This document shows, in pieces, positions 36,052 through 46,675 of a stretch of 64,000 bases of DNA. Positions within the stretch are counted from its first letter, which is position 1; each line of letters starts with the position of its first letter. The notes under the pieces were generated by a model. The model was not told the origin of the DNA. It did not search any database and saw only the letters and a list, made by a program, of their open reading frames with translations. Source of the DNA: Epichloe hybrida (Eukaryota; Ascomycota; Sordariomycetes; Hypocreales; Clavicipitaceae); assembly GCA_019022495.1 (NCBI GenBank), contig JAFEKR010000003.1, positions 4,389,941 through 4,453,940 on the forward strand, written 5' to 3'. Position numbers and translations under genes: made by a program.

Positions 36052-36924
36052 TCACCGGCGTCTTCGTCGCTGTCTCGGCTTCGCGCTCTTGACCGATTCC
36101 CAGTACTGAGCCACCACCTCTGGCGCAGTCTCCTCGACTGCAGCGCGCGACACCCACGTCGCTTCCTTGGGACCGTAGCCCACCCACTCGACGAGCAGCT
36201 TCTTGCGGTCCTTGCTGTGTCTGCGAATGGCGTGTATGTCAAACAGATCCGGGTCGTCCGGGTTCGTGGGACGTCCGCCCTGGCTCTCCCAGTACTCCAG
36301 CAAGGCATCTGGGGCATCTTGGTGCAGCACGGCTTCCTGCTCCCACGTCGCATCGCCATCTTTCCACTCGACCTGGATCTCGATAGAGTTCCCCGCCCAT
36401 CGGTGCTGGGCTAATTTTTCAAACGCGTACTCTGTTTCTTCTTCAGTCTCGGTCTCATTCGGCGCATCTCTGGGAGAGCCATCCACGACAGCGGCGGCTG
36501 CTTCCCCGGCAGAGTCTTGCGGAACAGCAGCACCCTCGTCAGACGCCGCCAAGTTGGCAGGCGACCCTGACTCGGCAGGTGATGATGTCGTCTCTGTTGT
36601 GGGCTGAGAGGCGCTTGGCGGTGGTGATTCGTCGTTGAGTATGTCTTGCTGTTCCACGGCGCAAAAAGAAAAAAAGAAAAAAAGGCAGTTGTTAGCAATG
36701 AGCATATCAACTTACACGCGCCTTGCGCGCCTCTTGTTGGCTCACGAGTCACGAATCGGGGAACCAACAAATTTCACACATCTTCTCCTCTTGATTCCCG
36801 GGAGCGATTTTCTCTTCAACTTGTTGGCGGACGTGGCAGGATCCGGCCCCAACGGCGACGACGCAACGCTGCCGTCAATCGCGGCCTTGCGGGGAGAGAA
36901 GATTGAGGCGAGAATCGAACTCAT
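36052..36924 (-). CDS. Double chromodomain protein
   Basis: Two exons: 36778-36924 (reading MSSILASIFSPRK...GIKRRRC) and 36052-36648 (from QDILNDES), about 247 aa. The exact donor is uncertain. GTGAAA at 36777 keeps the frame; GTGTGA three bases earlier with the next acceptor also would. The N-terminus is basic and Ser/Pro-rich, followed by an acidic Ala/Thr/Glu-rich linker. Two chromodomain-like modules follow: one around IEIQVEWKDGDATWE...LLEYWES and one around KKLLVEWVGYGPKEATWV...VAQYWESV. Both have the conserved W/Y cage and C-terminal helix. The protein ends in a run of arginines. Chromodomains bind methylated histone tails, so a heterochromatin or HP1-like role is plausible. It lacks an obvious chromoshadow domain, and I do not assign an orthologue. 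Confidence 0.8.
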
Positions 36925-37511
36925 GACGGCGATTCGATGAAAGAAAGAAAAAAAAAAAAACAAATATCAGTATCGGCCCAGCGGCCCCTCGTTCTTTTTT
37001 TTCTTTTTTTTTTGGGTTCCCTTTTTGATGGCCTGCCTCTCGGGAGACGGATCGCGCGATAAGCTTTTAGCTGATGCACTGGTCGTTTCGGGACAGCGAT
37101 CCAGTAACCCCAACCCATGCGACAAAGAAGTCTGTTCTGGTCTGGTCTGGTTTCTGGTCACCAAAAAAAAAAAGTAAAAAAAAAAAAAAACGTCTGGTAC
37201 AAAAAAATCACTCGCAGAGTGTTTTACATCATTCATTCCCCCTGATGACGGCCCTAAAAAAGCCGCCGCACGTGACTGGATGGGCCCTCCGACATCCGCC
37301 CACCGCCAACCGCCCACCGCATCGCCGGCCTCCCACCACCGCAACGGACCCACTAGCCAGTGCTGGCTGCGCCCGTACCCGCCACTAGTGTAAGCGGGAC
37401 CCGGCCCAGGCCCCCCTTCCTACTTCCTGCATACTTCCTAGCGCCATCAAGGTTACTTCACGTTCCCTCCATCCTGATTCGCGAAAACTTTCGTTCTAAG
37501 CCAAAAAGAGG
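36925..37511. other. Intergenic region with A/T tracts
   Basis: This stretch lies upstream of the chromodomain gene and downstream of the tRNA. It has several A and T tracts (36942-36960, 36996-37016, 37160-37190), as is common in fungal promoters. No gene is supported. Confidence 0.5.
37503..37507 (-). terminator. RNA polymerase III T-tract terminator
   Basis: Five consecutive T on the minus strand four bases after the 3' end of the tRNA-Pro gene, the normal pol III stop. Confidence 0.75.
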
Positions 37512-37601
37512 GGCTTCGCCGGGGATCGAACCCGGGACCTCTCGCAAGCGGTGCTTCGGGTGTTACCCTAAGCGAGAATTATACCACTAAACCACGAAGC
37601 C
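37512..37601 (-). tRNA. tRNA-Pro (anticodon AGG) with 19-nt intron
   Basis: The minus strand folds as a tRNA. The acceptor stem is GGCTTCG paired with CGAAGCC, and the D arm contains the A box TTAGTGGTAT. The anticodon stem CTCGC/GCGAG holds the loop TTAGGGT, and the T arm contains the B box GGTTCGATCC. The anticodon AGG reads proline CCU (CCC by inosine wobble). A 19-nt intron interrupts the loop one base 3' of the anticodon, the canonical nuclear tRNA intron position. The CCA end is not encoded, as expected for a eukaryote. Confidence 0.95.
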
Positions 37602-40600
37602 ACGTGACACAGTCGTCCGATTGATGTTGGCGACCGAGGTATTTGGTCCTTAGAAGCTGCTGACATGTTAGCCGACGAGCAAGATTGCTTCCCGTTTGCT
37701 GCCACGGCCTCGCATTTTCTTTCGGGCTCGAAACCACGGCTAACACATATACCTTGAAAGTAATAGTAAAGGCATGATGCCAAGGCTCGTCTACGACGCT
37801 CGTGTTGACCTCGAGCCGTTGTTACACGCAATTGAACATTGTTTTGCTGGAACTTTGCACAGAAGTGGTCTTGATGATATTTGCGCAACTAACAAATGAG
37901 CAGGCGGCAAACTTCATGCCCTATTGCCGTTCCCAGCACTTCAAGATGACTCGATCTGATGGGTGCCAAAGGTCTGGGAAATGACCTTGACTGGAACATG
38001 ATTCAACGGTACAACCCTCAGCGCCCTCGAATGGCCGGCGCCTTGTCATGATCTCGTGGAAAGCCCGAGCCTCTGCTGAAGCGGATGTGACATCGGGAAG
38101 CCAATGACTTGCCCCGTATACAGTCAAATATGGTGCACCCTTGATCGATGAGCCTACAAAATCTCCGAGCTTGGCGTTGATCGTCAAGGTATATAGTTGC
38201 ACTAGATATCGCCGCGCTGTACCGTTTTGGAGCAGCTTTTCCGGCCCAGAAAATCCGGGCGAGTACAGGAACATCATTGCTTCGCATAGTATTGTCTGAT
38301 GGAGCCATTCTTTGGAAACTGGAAGCACACTCTGACCATCCGGGACCCCATAGAACGCCCTCGCCGTCATCAGACATCGGGCGCTCACGTGCAATCTCCA
38401 TTGTTCGTGAATGAGCTTCGTTTGACAGGTAGTGTGTGCATCGCTTTTTCGTGAATGAGCTTCGTTTGACAGGTAGTGTGTGCATCGCTTCAGAGATAAA
38501 AAGGGCAGTCGGTACATCAATGGATGGCGATATTAGTCATCGAGGGAAAGGGATCAGTCGATCTATAAAGGGGATCACTTAGGGTCATGATCTCAGAGTA
38601 TCATCGTCGGTTATTGTTTTGCGTTGTCTCTAGCCCAGCGTTTCTGTGGCCTGTTTATGTGTATATCTTGCAACAGGTTTTAATAAAATCAAATACCCCC
38701 TCTCTTAATTGATTATTCAGTTCTGGTCCGACCGTTCAATTGACCCTACTCATCCCCACGGATCAGCTACAAATTCAGTATCAAAAGGGTCCCCATTAAC
38801 GGCTCTTTCCCCCCCAGAGTATATCACGCAGGGTTTTTGCAGAAGCAGTGGTGTACTTAGACACCGCCACGTTTGATCGAACCTTGGGTCAAGATGCCTT
38901 CCAACCACCGCTGCACTGGGCATACCTGGAGGCAAAGTAGGTGCTATTGACCAAAGGCCTGGGACGTCCGCGAACAGGAGACTGGGAAGAAAGTAGGTGC
39001 AACACGCCATGGTCCGTTGCCCTAATATCCATCCTCAAGGGACTGCTCAACGTATCGGGGTCAATAGTCTGGCATAGTGCCAACTCGTTCATGTTGAATA
39101 GTAGTCCTACACGTCGCCCGTTTGCTGTTCAGAAAAGCGAAGCCGAGTGTAGTTACTTCGGAGGTACACGTAGTTTTCGACATGTGCAGCCGGTGGGTTT
39201 TCGTGGTCTCGAAGAAAGTGGACAATGAATAGTATCACATGCTGCCTCTTTTTCATTTGGTCAGGCCATCATATTCGACAACCGCGAAAGTTCGTGGGGA
39301 CTTTTACTTACCCAAGAGGCATGGAGCAGCCCGAAGGGAGTCACGGTTCTTTGCCAAGAGCCTCCTATATAGCAAGCTGTGTCTTTTTGCTTCGCGGATC
39401 TCGAAGCCATACGAGCATCGATCTGGTACGTGGAAAAGTCCATTGCCGGGGGTGGCTGATTTTTAGAAAGGCAGAGATGGGCAATACGGACTAGATTACA
39501 AAGCATAAGCAGATGTGACATCGAAAACAACTTTGAGGCATCCTGCGACATTTTAAGGCATTCAGCTACAATGTACTTTGCCATGCCCCTGCAACTAGAC
39601 GGGGTCAGCTCCTCCGTAGTCGCATCCACACTCGTTCGCGACCAGGAGAAAGACTTCTTCGGGGGGGGGGGGACTCCTGTTGGTGGCATTTGTAGATGTC
39701 TTGGTTGCCTACGGAGTAGATGGCCCGGTCCACGGAGTACTCCGTAGTTGCTTTCAGAAATCTGATCATCCCAGTGATACTTGGACATGGGTTGCTCCGT
39801 CCGGGGAACTTCCGCCCAGACTTCTCCAGCTGGTGGCTTATCATGATTGCCGTGTTTCTGATTTCATATATTCATAAAACGGTGAAACTGCCGCAGCCTG
39901 ATTCCACATCTCTGCACCAAGGGCTGACCACTCTTTTTTATGCAACAATGGACGTCTGCGCGTCTTCTCCATCATCTGCAGGCCAAGACCCAAAAACTGG
40001 TCTACGACGCTCCCGTGGCCACGGTGTGTCCCCCATTACTCGAACTCTTTCAGATGCTTTGAAAAGACTCTACTCCGTACTAGGACTTGGAATTTGTTGC
40101 AGGAGCGCTAAATTGTCTCAAACGAGTTAGCATGTGTTAGCTTCATCAACACTCGAGGCGTCCGTGATGCCGATACGCAAGTGCTGTGGTTTTGCTTGGA
40201 GTACCTGGCCGTCAATACGGCAGCCTACCACACCACCGCACCCACAACCTCGCGGATTTATCGACTTCGGTCGGAAAAAAATCAAGCTACGAGCGCACAA
40301 CATAACAACAGCATCACTTCGAGTACCCTGTCAATTAATTTGCATCGGGACACGATGATGCTATAAGCACGAGTGACGCGAGGTGACGCGAGCGGTCCCA
40401 GGACAACTTATATTGGCAACGACGGTCATATAGATGAGTTGAAGCGCGCCATCGAGACGACAGCGACTCGGGAGATTCCGATACGACTTCTATTGATAAC
40501 CAAGATGGTACGGATGAGGCTGAAGCACGCCGCCGAGAACACAGTGATGAATGGAGTCTTGAAAGAGAGCCATCGTGTGGTCGGCCACTGTACCTTGCAT

Positions 40601-41901
40601 TGTGTAATCTGAACACGCAAGCTTGGAAAAATCAAGAGTGCACAGCCTCGATGAGGACAATGCTATTGTTATTTACCAACACATAGGCAGCTACTGTCGT
40701 CTGGCAGACGTTGGCGGCAGCAACGGTGCTGGGTCGTCTGGAAACCCCATCGTTATGGATTGGCTGATTCAACTTGTCGCTGATAATCTCCCGTCGTTGC
40801 AAAAAACGTTCCACCACAGTTAAATGGCCACGTCAGAGACCTGCGAGCCAGGATTATTCATGTCATGGAGCCCTCGGCAATGTCCATGGTTGTCCAGGTT
40901 GACCTGGAACAGGAAGAGCAGACTGTCCCTATCCGCAACCCCAAAGTTATTCCTCCATCGATCCTGTGTGCCTTTCCTCTTTTGACAGCACCTTGGAACT
41001 GCTAGGACTCTTCTACCGGTATACTCGGTCGAATCTTCCATCTTCCTTGAACGGAAGCGTCTCATTTGCATACGCACCTCCACCGTCGTCCATCTCGGTA
41101 ACATTGATCTGTAAGACCTCCGGGTTATCAGCATCAGCTAGAACGAGATGGTCAAATGTAACACCAAAATAGTCAATCTGGCTGTTCATTGAATTAGTCT
41201 TGAAAGATGACCCGGTATGATGGCAAGTGGAATAGACGAGGTTCAGAGCAGTCCCCCCTGATTGTAAATGCAAGGCGGTATGTATAGTTCGAGAGCCTTG
41301 ATCCCTCGGGGAGCGCGGGTCTCTGCGCTGTTGGGGGCGCGGATGTTGAGGTTATCGCAGCCTCACCTCGTCATCCCCTCTTCGTTTGTTGATGCAGATT
41401 CACGCATCGCGCTTGTTGTCGTGACCATCGTAGGCTTCATTTAGAGACCTAGATTCATTTATTGATAGATTTGAAGCTTTCAATAAGCTTCCTTTTTCCC
41501 TCTGTTAGATTCCGAAATCCTAGATAGTAAATCCATCGTCTTCTCAGCGACTTACACCCGGGGATTGCTCAAGACGTGGCGCGGACGCGCAGCTAGATCA
41601 GACAAGAGACACGATGCCGAGCCCGAGTCCCTCGTCTCATGTAGCCGCGTTAGCATCCACCCTGTGGTGACATCACTGAGCGCGGCACCAGACCCGGAGA
41701 CGGCGGGGTCGAGTTTATTGCCGAGGCCTTATAGCCGTCGGCTTCGAATCTAATGCTTGCGACCTAACAGTCGGCCCAGGAACCCTTTTGTGCCCGTCAA
41801 GCCTTCCTTGTGACGGGCAATCGCTGATGTGGCCTCGAAATCGCCGCAGCAGCGCTATATGTGATTTCCTCGTGGGCCATCAAAACAACAACGCCAGCAT
41901 C
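37602..41901. other. Gene-poor region with unassigned ORF fragments
   Basis: This is 4.3 kb without a convincing gene. Several minus-strand frames (37921-38520, 39261-39788, 41013-41273) look protein-like in composition but lack starts, splice continuity and recognisable domains. They could be remains of one or more decayed genes. A 44-nt tandem duplication lies at 38406-38490 and a run of 12 G at about 39660-39672. The final 200 bp should hold the promoter of the succinyl-CoA ligase gene. Confidence 0.4.
38406..38490. repeat. 44-nt direct tandem duplication
   Basis: Two head-to-tail copies of a unit starting CGTGAATGAGCTTCG, with starts at 38406 and 38450. They are identical over at least 41 nt, which suggests recent duplication. 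Confidence 0.85.
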
Positions 41902-43289
41902 ATGTTGCGCGTCGCATTCCGCATGCGCGGCATCCGCCAGTCTCCTCCGCCTCACCGAGCGTTCTCGACATCAAGCAGGCGCATGGCGGATTACGACTGC
42001 ACGATAGACAATTTGAGGCACATCGACGAGAACACACGCATAATATACCAGGGTGAGTGGCCGCGGGACTACTTGGGGCGCAGCTGAGAAGCTGATTGTG
42101 ATGACTACGGCAGGATTCACGGGCCAGGCAGTACGGCGACACCTTTTGCGCGCGTTACTCTTTCTTGACAGCCTCACGAATGCTGACATCAAGGACGACT
42201 AGGCGACTTCAAATGCTAAAGATACCATAGAGTACGGCACCAAGGTTGTGGGCGGCGTCTCGCCCGGAAAGGGCGGCCAAGTACATCTTGATCTGCCCGT
42301 GTTTGGGACCGTGAGAGAAGTACGTTCAGCAGACACAAATTTCCCTTCGGTGGTCGGGCTATTGGAGCAGAAAAAACGGAACAGGATCGGGCAACGCAGA
42401 GAGACCAGGACGGGGGCGACATCATTGACAGTCCAGAACAGGCAATGGCACAGGCCAAGCCACATGTGAGCGCCGTCTTTGTGCCCGCCCAATTCGCCGC
42501 CAAGGCCATCATTGAAGCCATCGAGGCAGAGGTGCCCGTCGTCGTCTCCGTGGCCGAGCACATTCCCGTCCACGATCTGCTCCGTGTGCAGGAGGTGCTG
42601 CGGACGCAGGGCAGGTCTCGGCTCGTGGGACCGAATTGTCCGGGCATCATTGCGCCAGACCAATGTCGTGTGGGAATCATGCCGTTCCGCCAGTATCAAA
42701 GGGGTTGCGTGGGCATCGTGTCCAAGTCGGGAACGCTTAGCTACGAGTCGGTAGGGTCAACGAGCGCGGCTGGGCTGGGACAGAGCTTTGTGATTTCTGT
42801 GGGAGGCGATTCCATGCCTGGTACGTCACGGAACACCAGCATTTTATACATCGGGGGACGTCCACCCAAGACCAAAAGGAAAAAAAAGAGGGAGACGAGA
42901 AAAGGGGGGTGATGTTCCTTTTGGTCCATACAGCGAGCTGACTCATCATTTCAGGCACAACGATAGTCGACTCCCTCAAGGTCTTCTTCGGCCACGAGGA
43001 AACAAAAGGCATCGTCGTGATTGGGGAGATTGGCGGTGAGCAGGAACTACGAGCAGCGGAGATGATCAAGGAGTACCGGAGATCAACACGGCATCCGAAA
43101 CCGGTTGTGGCCATGGTTGCAGGGCAGACGGCCCCGCGCGGCAAGACCATGGGGCATGCAGGCGCGATACTGACGGCGAGAGATGTCACGGCTGCTGAGA
43201 AGGCGAAGGCCTTGGAGGATGCTGGCGCGGTAATCGTTCCTGACCCGGGCGTGATAGGGGCCACGATGAAGAAGTTGTTGGGACGGTAG
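41902..43289 (+). CDS. Succinate-CoA ligase alpha-subunit paralogue, mitochondrial
   Basis: Five exons (41902-42052, 42114-42130, 42203-42319, 42442-42820, 42955-43289) join in frame to 332 aa, the normal family length. The N-terminus is a basic mitochondrial presequence ([12 protein letters not shown]...RAFSTSSRR). The CoA-binding fold follows with [20 protein letters not shown] and [11 protein letters not shown]. The ligase domain reads LVGPNCPGI, then [10 protein letters not shown], and GEIGG. The phosphohistidine motif is MGHAGAI (His about 287). The enzyme couples succinyl-CoA to nucleotide triphosphate formation in the TCA cycle, with a beta subunit not in this window. The conserved GGDPF region is altered to GGDSMPGT, and other positions differ from the housekeeping protein, so I treat this as a diverged paralogue, possibly with another acyl-CoA substrate. 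Exon 2 is only 17 nt. A MITE-like element begins 35 bp after the stop. Confidence 0.85.
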
Positions 43290-43323
43290 GGCTGAGCCAT
43301 GTTGGCGCCGTAATAAATACAGT

Positions 43324-43606
43324 ACACCCCCTGAATTATCTTACAAATCTGCACGCCCCAGTTATTCGTCCCTCTCTAGCAGCTGTGATTAGCTGTAAGT
43401 GCAATAAACCCTGTATTATTTTAGAGAACTACAAGGAAAATATATAGGGTATATAGCGCTACGAAAAAGTACATCTATCTCTATACAGGTTATTATTCCG
43501 GATCCGTACTACGATGTACTAGCCCCTGTCTTCTTCATCTCCTAGCTGATATCTGATTGGCTTAATCACCCCTGTTGTGTAGATTTGTAAAATAATTCAG
43601 GGGTGT
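43324..43606. mobile_element. MITE-like element with about 30-bp terminal inverted repeats
   Basis: A 283-bp stretch begins ACACCCCCTGAATTATCTTA and ends, on the opposite strand, ACACCCCTGAATTATTTTAC. The two termini match at about 27 of 30 positions (one extra C and a few substitutions). A third, internal partial copy of the terminal sequence lies near 43405-43432 (ACCCTGTATTATTTTA). The interior is AT-rich and non-coding. This is the structure of a non-autonomous DNA transposon (MITE). I could not identify a clear target-site duplication. Confidence 0.75.
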
Positions 43607-43810
43607 TTTGTACATGTACACCGTTTGTTGAATGCGCATCCCGCGTTATCATTCTGTGGATCCGGATCAACGGTCCACCTGCCTAATTGTGCGGCTTGCG
43701 TTTATTGATTATTGTCATTGAAATAAATCGTATCTCTTATGGTTCTGTCAGTAGCTATATACTAGGGAATAATACATGTAGTGCGAGGACTCCCCCATCT
43801 CCAACTCATC

Positions 43811-45514
43811 ATGCCGTGTCAACCACCACAACCATGGCTCCCGCCATTAGCCATTCAGCTGAACCACCTGACGACCGAGCCAGCGCCCATCAAGCCGGAT
43901 GATCAAGAGCCACGACGCATCATCAGAGCACATGTTCCGTCCTCCTCAGGAAGAGCGTCTCTTCTGGGAGAGAATGGCGGCTCAGAACCCTGCCCGACAC
44001 CTGCCATCTCGGCCGCCGCAAAGAGGTGGAACGAGTCGCCCGCGAGCATGATCCGCCTCGCCGCCGCATTCTTTTGTTTCCTGGTCATGGGGGCCACCGA
44101 TGCTGCGTACGGTGTAAGTCGCAACATGGAGCCCATGTCGCCAAGTCACGAATGCGTGCTCACTGCTGACTGGTGAACCGGATGCGCAAAATCGACAGCC
44201 TCTTATTCCATATGTACGCATTCTCTCGTGTCCGGGACCTCTGCGTCGGCGACGAAGCACTAACGGTTGCATGCTCAGCTCCAGAGCTACTACCATCTTT
44301 CGTACATTGTCGTTTCCCTCGTCTTTCTGTCCCCCGTCGTCGGCTATGTGTCGTCTGCGCTGCTGAGCAACTACCTGCATCACAAGCTGGGACAGCGGGG
44401 GGTCGCTGTCATCTGCGGAGGCTGCCACGTAGCGGCCTACACCATCATCGTGCTGCACCCGCCGTACACGGCGCTTGTATTTGCATTTGTTCTCGCGGGT
44501 TTCGGAAACGGAGTGGCGGACGCGGCGTGGAATGCATGGGTTGGCAACCTCGCCAATTCTAGTGAGCTGTTGGGGGTTTTGCACGCCTTTTACGGTGCAG
44601 GTAGTGTGGTCAGTCCGTTGATTGCCACAGCGCTTGTCACAAAGGCAGATTTGCCATGGTTTTCGTTCTACTATATCATGGTGAGTTTTGTTTTCTCGTT
44701 TCCCCTTTTTCTATCAAGACGGGAGAAATGCCCTTTATTGACTCCTTGATAGATTGGCTTGGCAGCTGTCGAAACGGTCTCCCTGGCATGGGCGTTCTGG
44801 GAATCTTCTGGCGCCGAGTACCGACAGCTTCACAAGACCAACGGACTTGAAAATGAGACGGGCCTCACCGACGCCCTGTTCAAGATGCCGTCCGCCCGAG
44901 TCTTCTGGGTAGCAGCACTGTTCCTCTTCTGCCTCGTCGGTATCGAGGTCGCCCTTGGAGGCTGGATCGTCGTCTTCATGCTGCGTGTTCGAAATGGCGG
45001 GCCATTCGCAAGCGGCATGTCGGCTGTTGGCTTCTGGCTTGGCATCACCATCGGGAGTGCCACTCTAGGATTTGTGACTCCTCGGCTGGGCGTCAAGTTG
45101 TCCACTGGTGTAGGAGAAAAACTCCCTTCTGCTTCATCCGAGCATGCGACGGGCCACTAACGCGTCCGACAGATGTATATTGGAGCGGCTGCAGGTCTGG
45201 AACTCATCTTTTGGCTGGTTCCTCAGTTTTATGTCTCCGCTGTCGCCGTCGTCTTTCAGGGTTTCTTTCTCGGTCCTCTTTTTCCCAATGCTATTTTTGT
45301 CGCGAGCAGACTGTTGCCTCGTCAGCACCATGTTGTCGTCATCGGATTTGCGTCTGCTTTTGGCGGATGTGGTGCTGCCGTTATCCCGTTTGTGACTGGC
45401 ATGTTGGCGCAAGCACAGGATCCAAAGGTCTTGCAGCCAATTGTGCTTTCTTTGTTGTTCGTCATGCTTGGCATTTGGTTTTGCTTTCCTCGTATCGATA
45501 AAAAGAAGGAGTAA
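43811..45514 (+). CDS. MFS transporter with 15-nt micro-exon
   Basis: Five exons (43811-44113, 44199-44213, 44279-44680, 44753-45109, 45173-45514), all in phase 0, give 472 aa. About 90 disordered N-terminal residues precede the membrane domain, which starts IRLAAAFFCFLVMGATDAAYG. The 15-nt exon supplies PLIPY, restoring the TM1-loop sequence between DAAYG and LQSYYHLSY. Further spans include IVVSLVFLSPVVGYVSSALL, GFGNGVADAAWNAWVGNLAN, GVLHAFYGAGSVVSPLI and LGGWIVVFMLRVRNGG. The last exon has FQGFFLGPLFPNAIFV and GFASAFGGCGAAVIPFVTG. The pattern resembles the fucose-permease-like branch of the MFS (fungal Bsc6-type proteins). It probably moves a small solute across a membrane; the substrate is unknown. 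Confidence 0.88.
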
Positions 45515-45891
45515 GGTGGCACTGAAAAAAAAACATTCTTTCAAAATGGTTCAGACTATGGCTTCATCTTTATTAAGAGCTTGTCCTAACGCAAGCTACA
45601 CACATATTTATCATTTGTACGAGCAATAAATGGTAAGATGCGGAGGATTTTCAAACTGTACGGACAGGTCCTAGATTGGGTTGCGCAAAACACAAATAGA
45701 TTCAGTCTCAAAATTTTTTTTTGGGGGGGGGGGGGGGACATTGGAATGCCAAATTCGCCTGGTTTAAAAAGTAAAAGAGTACCTTCTCACCGTAACGACG
45801 CCGGTCCTCCGGCTGTACGTGGACGCATGCTGACCTGGCTATAGTCTTTACCCGTCCAAGCATACCAATTTCCACCAATATCATCGTTACT
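45515..45891. other. Intergenic region between convergent genes
   Basis: The 3' flanks of the MFS gene and of the acetyltransferase gene. It contains a G tract of about 16 nt at 45723-45738 directly after an eight-T run. No gene is seen. Confidence 0.5.
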
Positions 45892-46675
45892 TTACTCGAC
45901 GTCAGGTACAGCACTTACCGTCTTGATAACTCTAGCTGGCGTTCCGATAGCCACCGAGAAATCAGGGATCGACTTTGTCACAACAGAGCCACTTCCGACG
46001 GTGCACCCCTTGCCGATCTTCACGCCGGGCATGATGGTCGTGTTTCCGCCGATCCAACAATCGTCCCCAACCTCGACAGACCTGGCATACTCGACTCCGT
46101 CGCGTCGTGATTGCACGCCCGTCTCGTGGGTAGCGGCAAAGATGGACACGAATGGGCCAAACATGACACGGTTTCCAATCTTGACCATGCCGCAATCCAG
46201 AATGACAAGACTGGTACATAATCAGGTGAATGCGCATGTTGTGAGTGGGCAAGAGCGCTGGTGGCTTACTTGAAGTTGGAGTAAAACGTGTGACCAATGG
46301 AGATGTTGCACCCATAGTCAATGTTGAGCGGTGGCTCAATGAAGGCTCCCTGGCCGACACTGCCCAACATTTGCTTCAGCATGGCCTCTCTGTCCGCGAC
46401 TAGAGAGTCCGACGTGGCGTCATCGGGGAAGTGGTGGTTGTATTTGTGCATGAGGCGTCTGGCGCGGAACCGACCTTCTACAAGTTCCTTGGCTTGCGCG
46501 TCGTATCTAGGGAAGTCGGCGCAGTGTTGGTGCTGAAGAATCAGAAGGGGATGCTTTTCATTCTGGGGACATACAATTGCCCCGAGATCATCCTTTCGTA
46601 TTGCTCGCACCACGGGGTGTTAGAGAGCGTCTTTGCGAAAGCAATGGTTTCCGGATCCTTTTCCGTACTCGCCAT
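45892..46675 (-). CDS. Maltose/galactoside O-acetyltransferase-like (hexapeptide) enzyme
   Basis: Exons 46575-46675, 46270-46506 and 45892-46210 join in frame to 218 aa. The N-terminal maltose-acetyltransferase helix region reads WCEQYERMISGQLYDAQ, followed by RARRLMHKYN. The C-terminal half is a left-handed beta helix of hexapeptide repeats (IDYGCNISIGHTFYSN, VKIGNRVMFGPFVSI, VEVGDDCWIGGNTTIMPGVK, IGKGCTVGSGSVVTKSIP). The catalytic histidine is in ATHETGVQSR. These enzymes form trimers and acetylate sugars with acetyl-CoA. It lies tail-to-tail with the MFS carrier, and the two 3' ends are under 400 bp apart. Whether they serve one pathway is unknown. Confidence 0.9.

Noticed and set aside
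36649..36705. Start codon MLIANNCLFFFFSFC for the chromodomain gene
   Set aside because: This is intron sequence (branch site and T-rich tract) read through. The upstream exon starting at 36924 is a better start.
37921..38520. 199-codon minus-strand frame
   Set aside because: It spans the 44-nt tandem duplication in its first third, has no splice context and no recognisable domain. I kept it only as a possible remnant.
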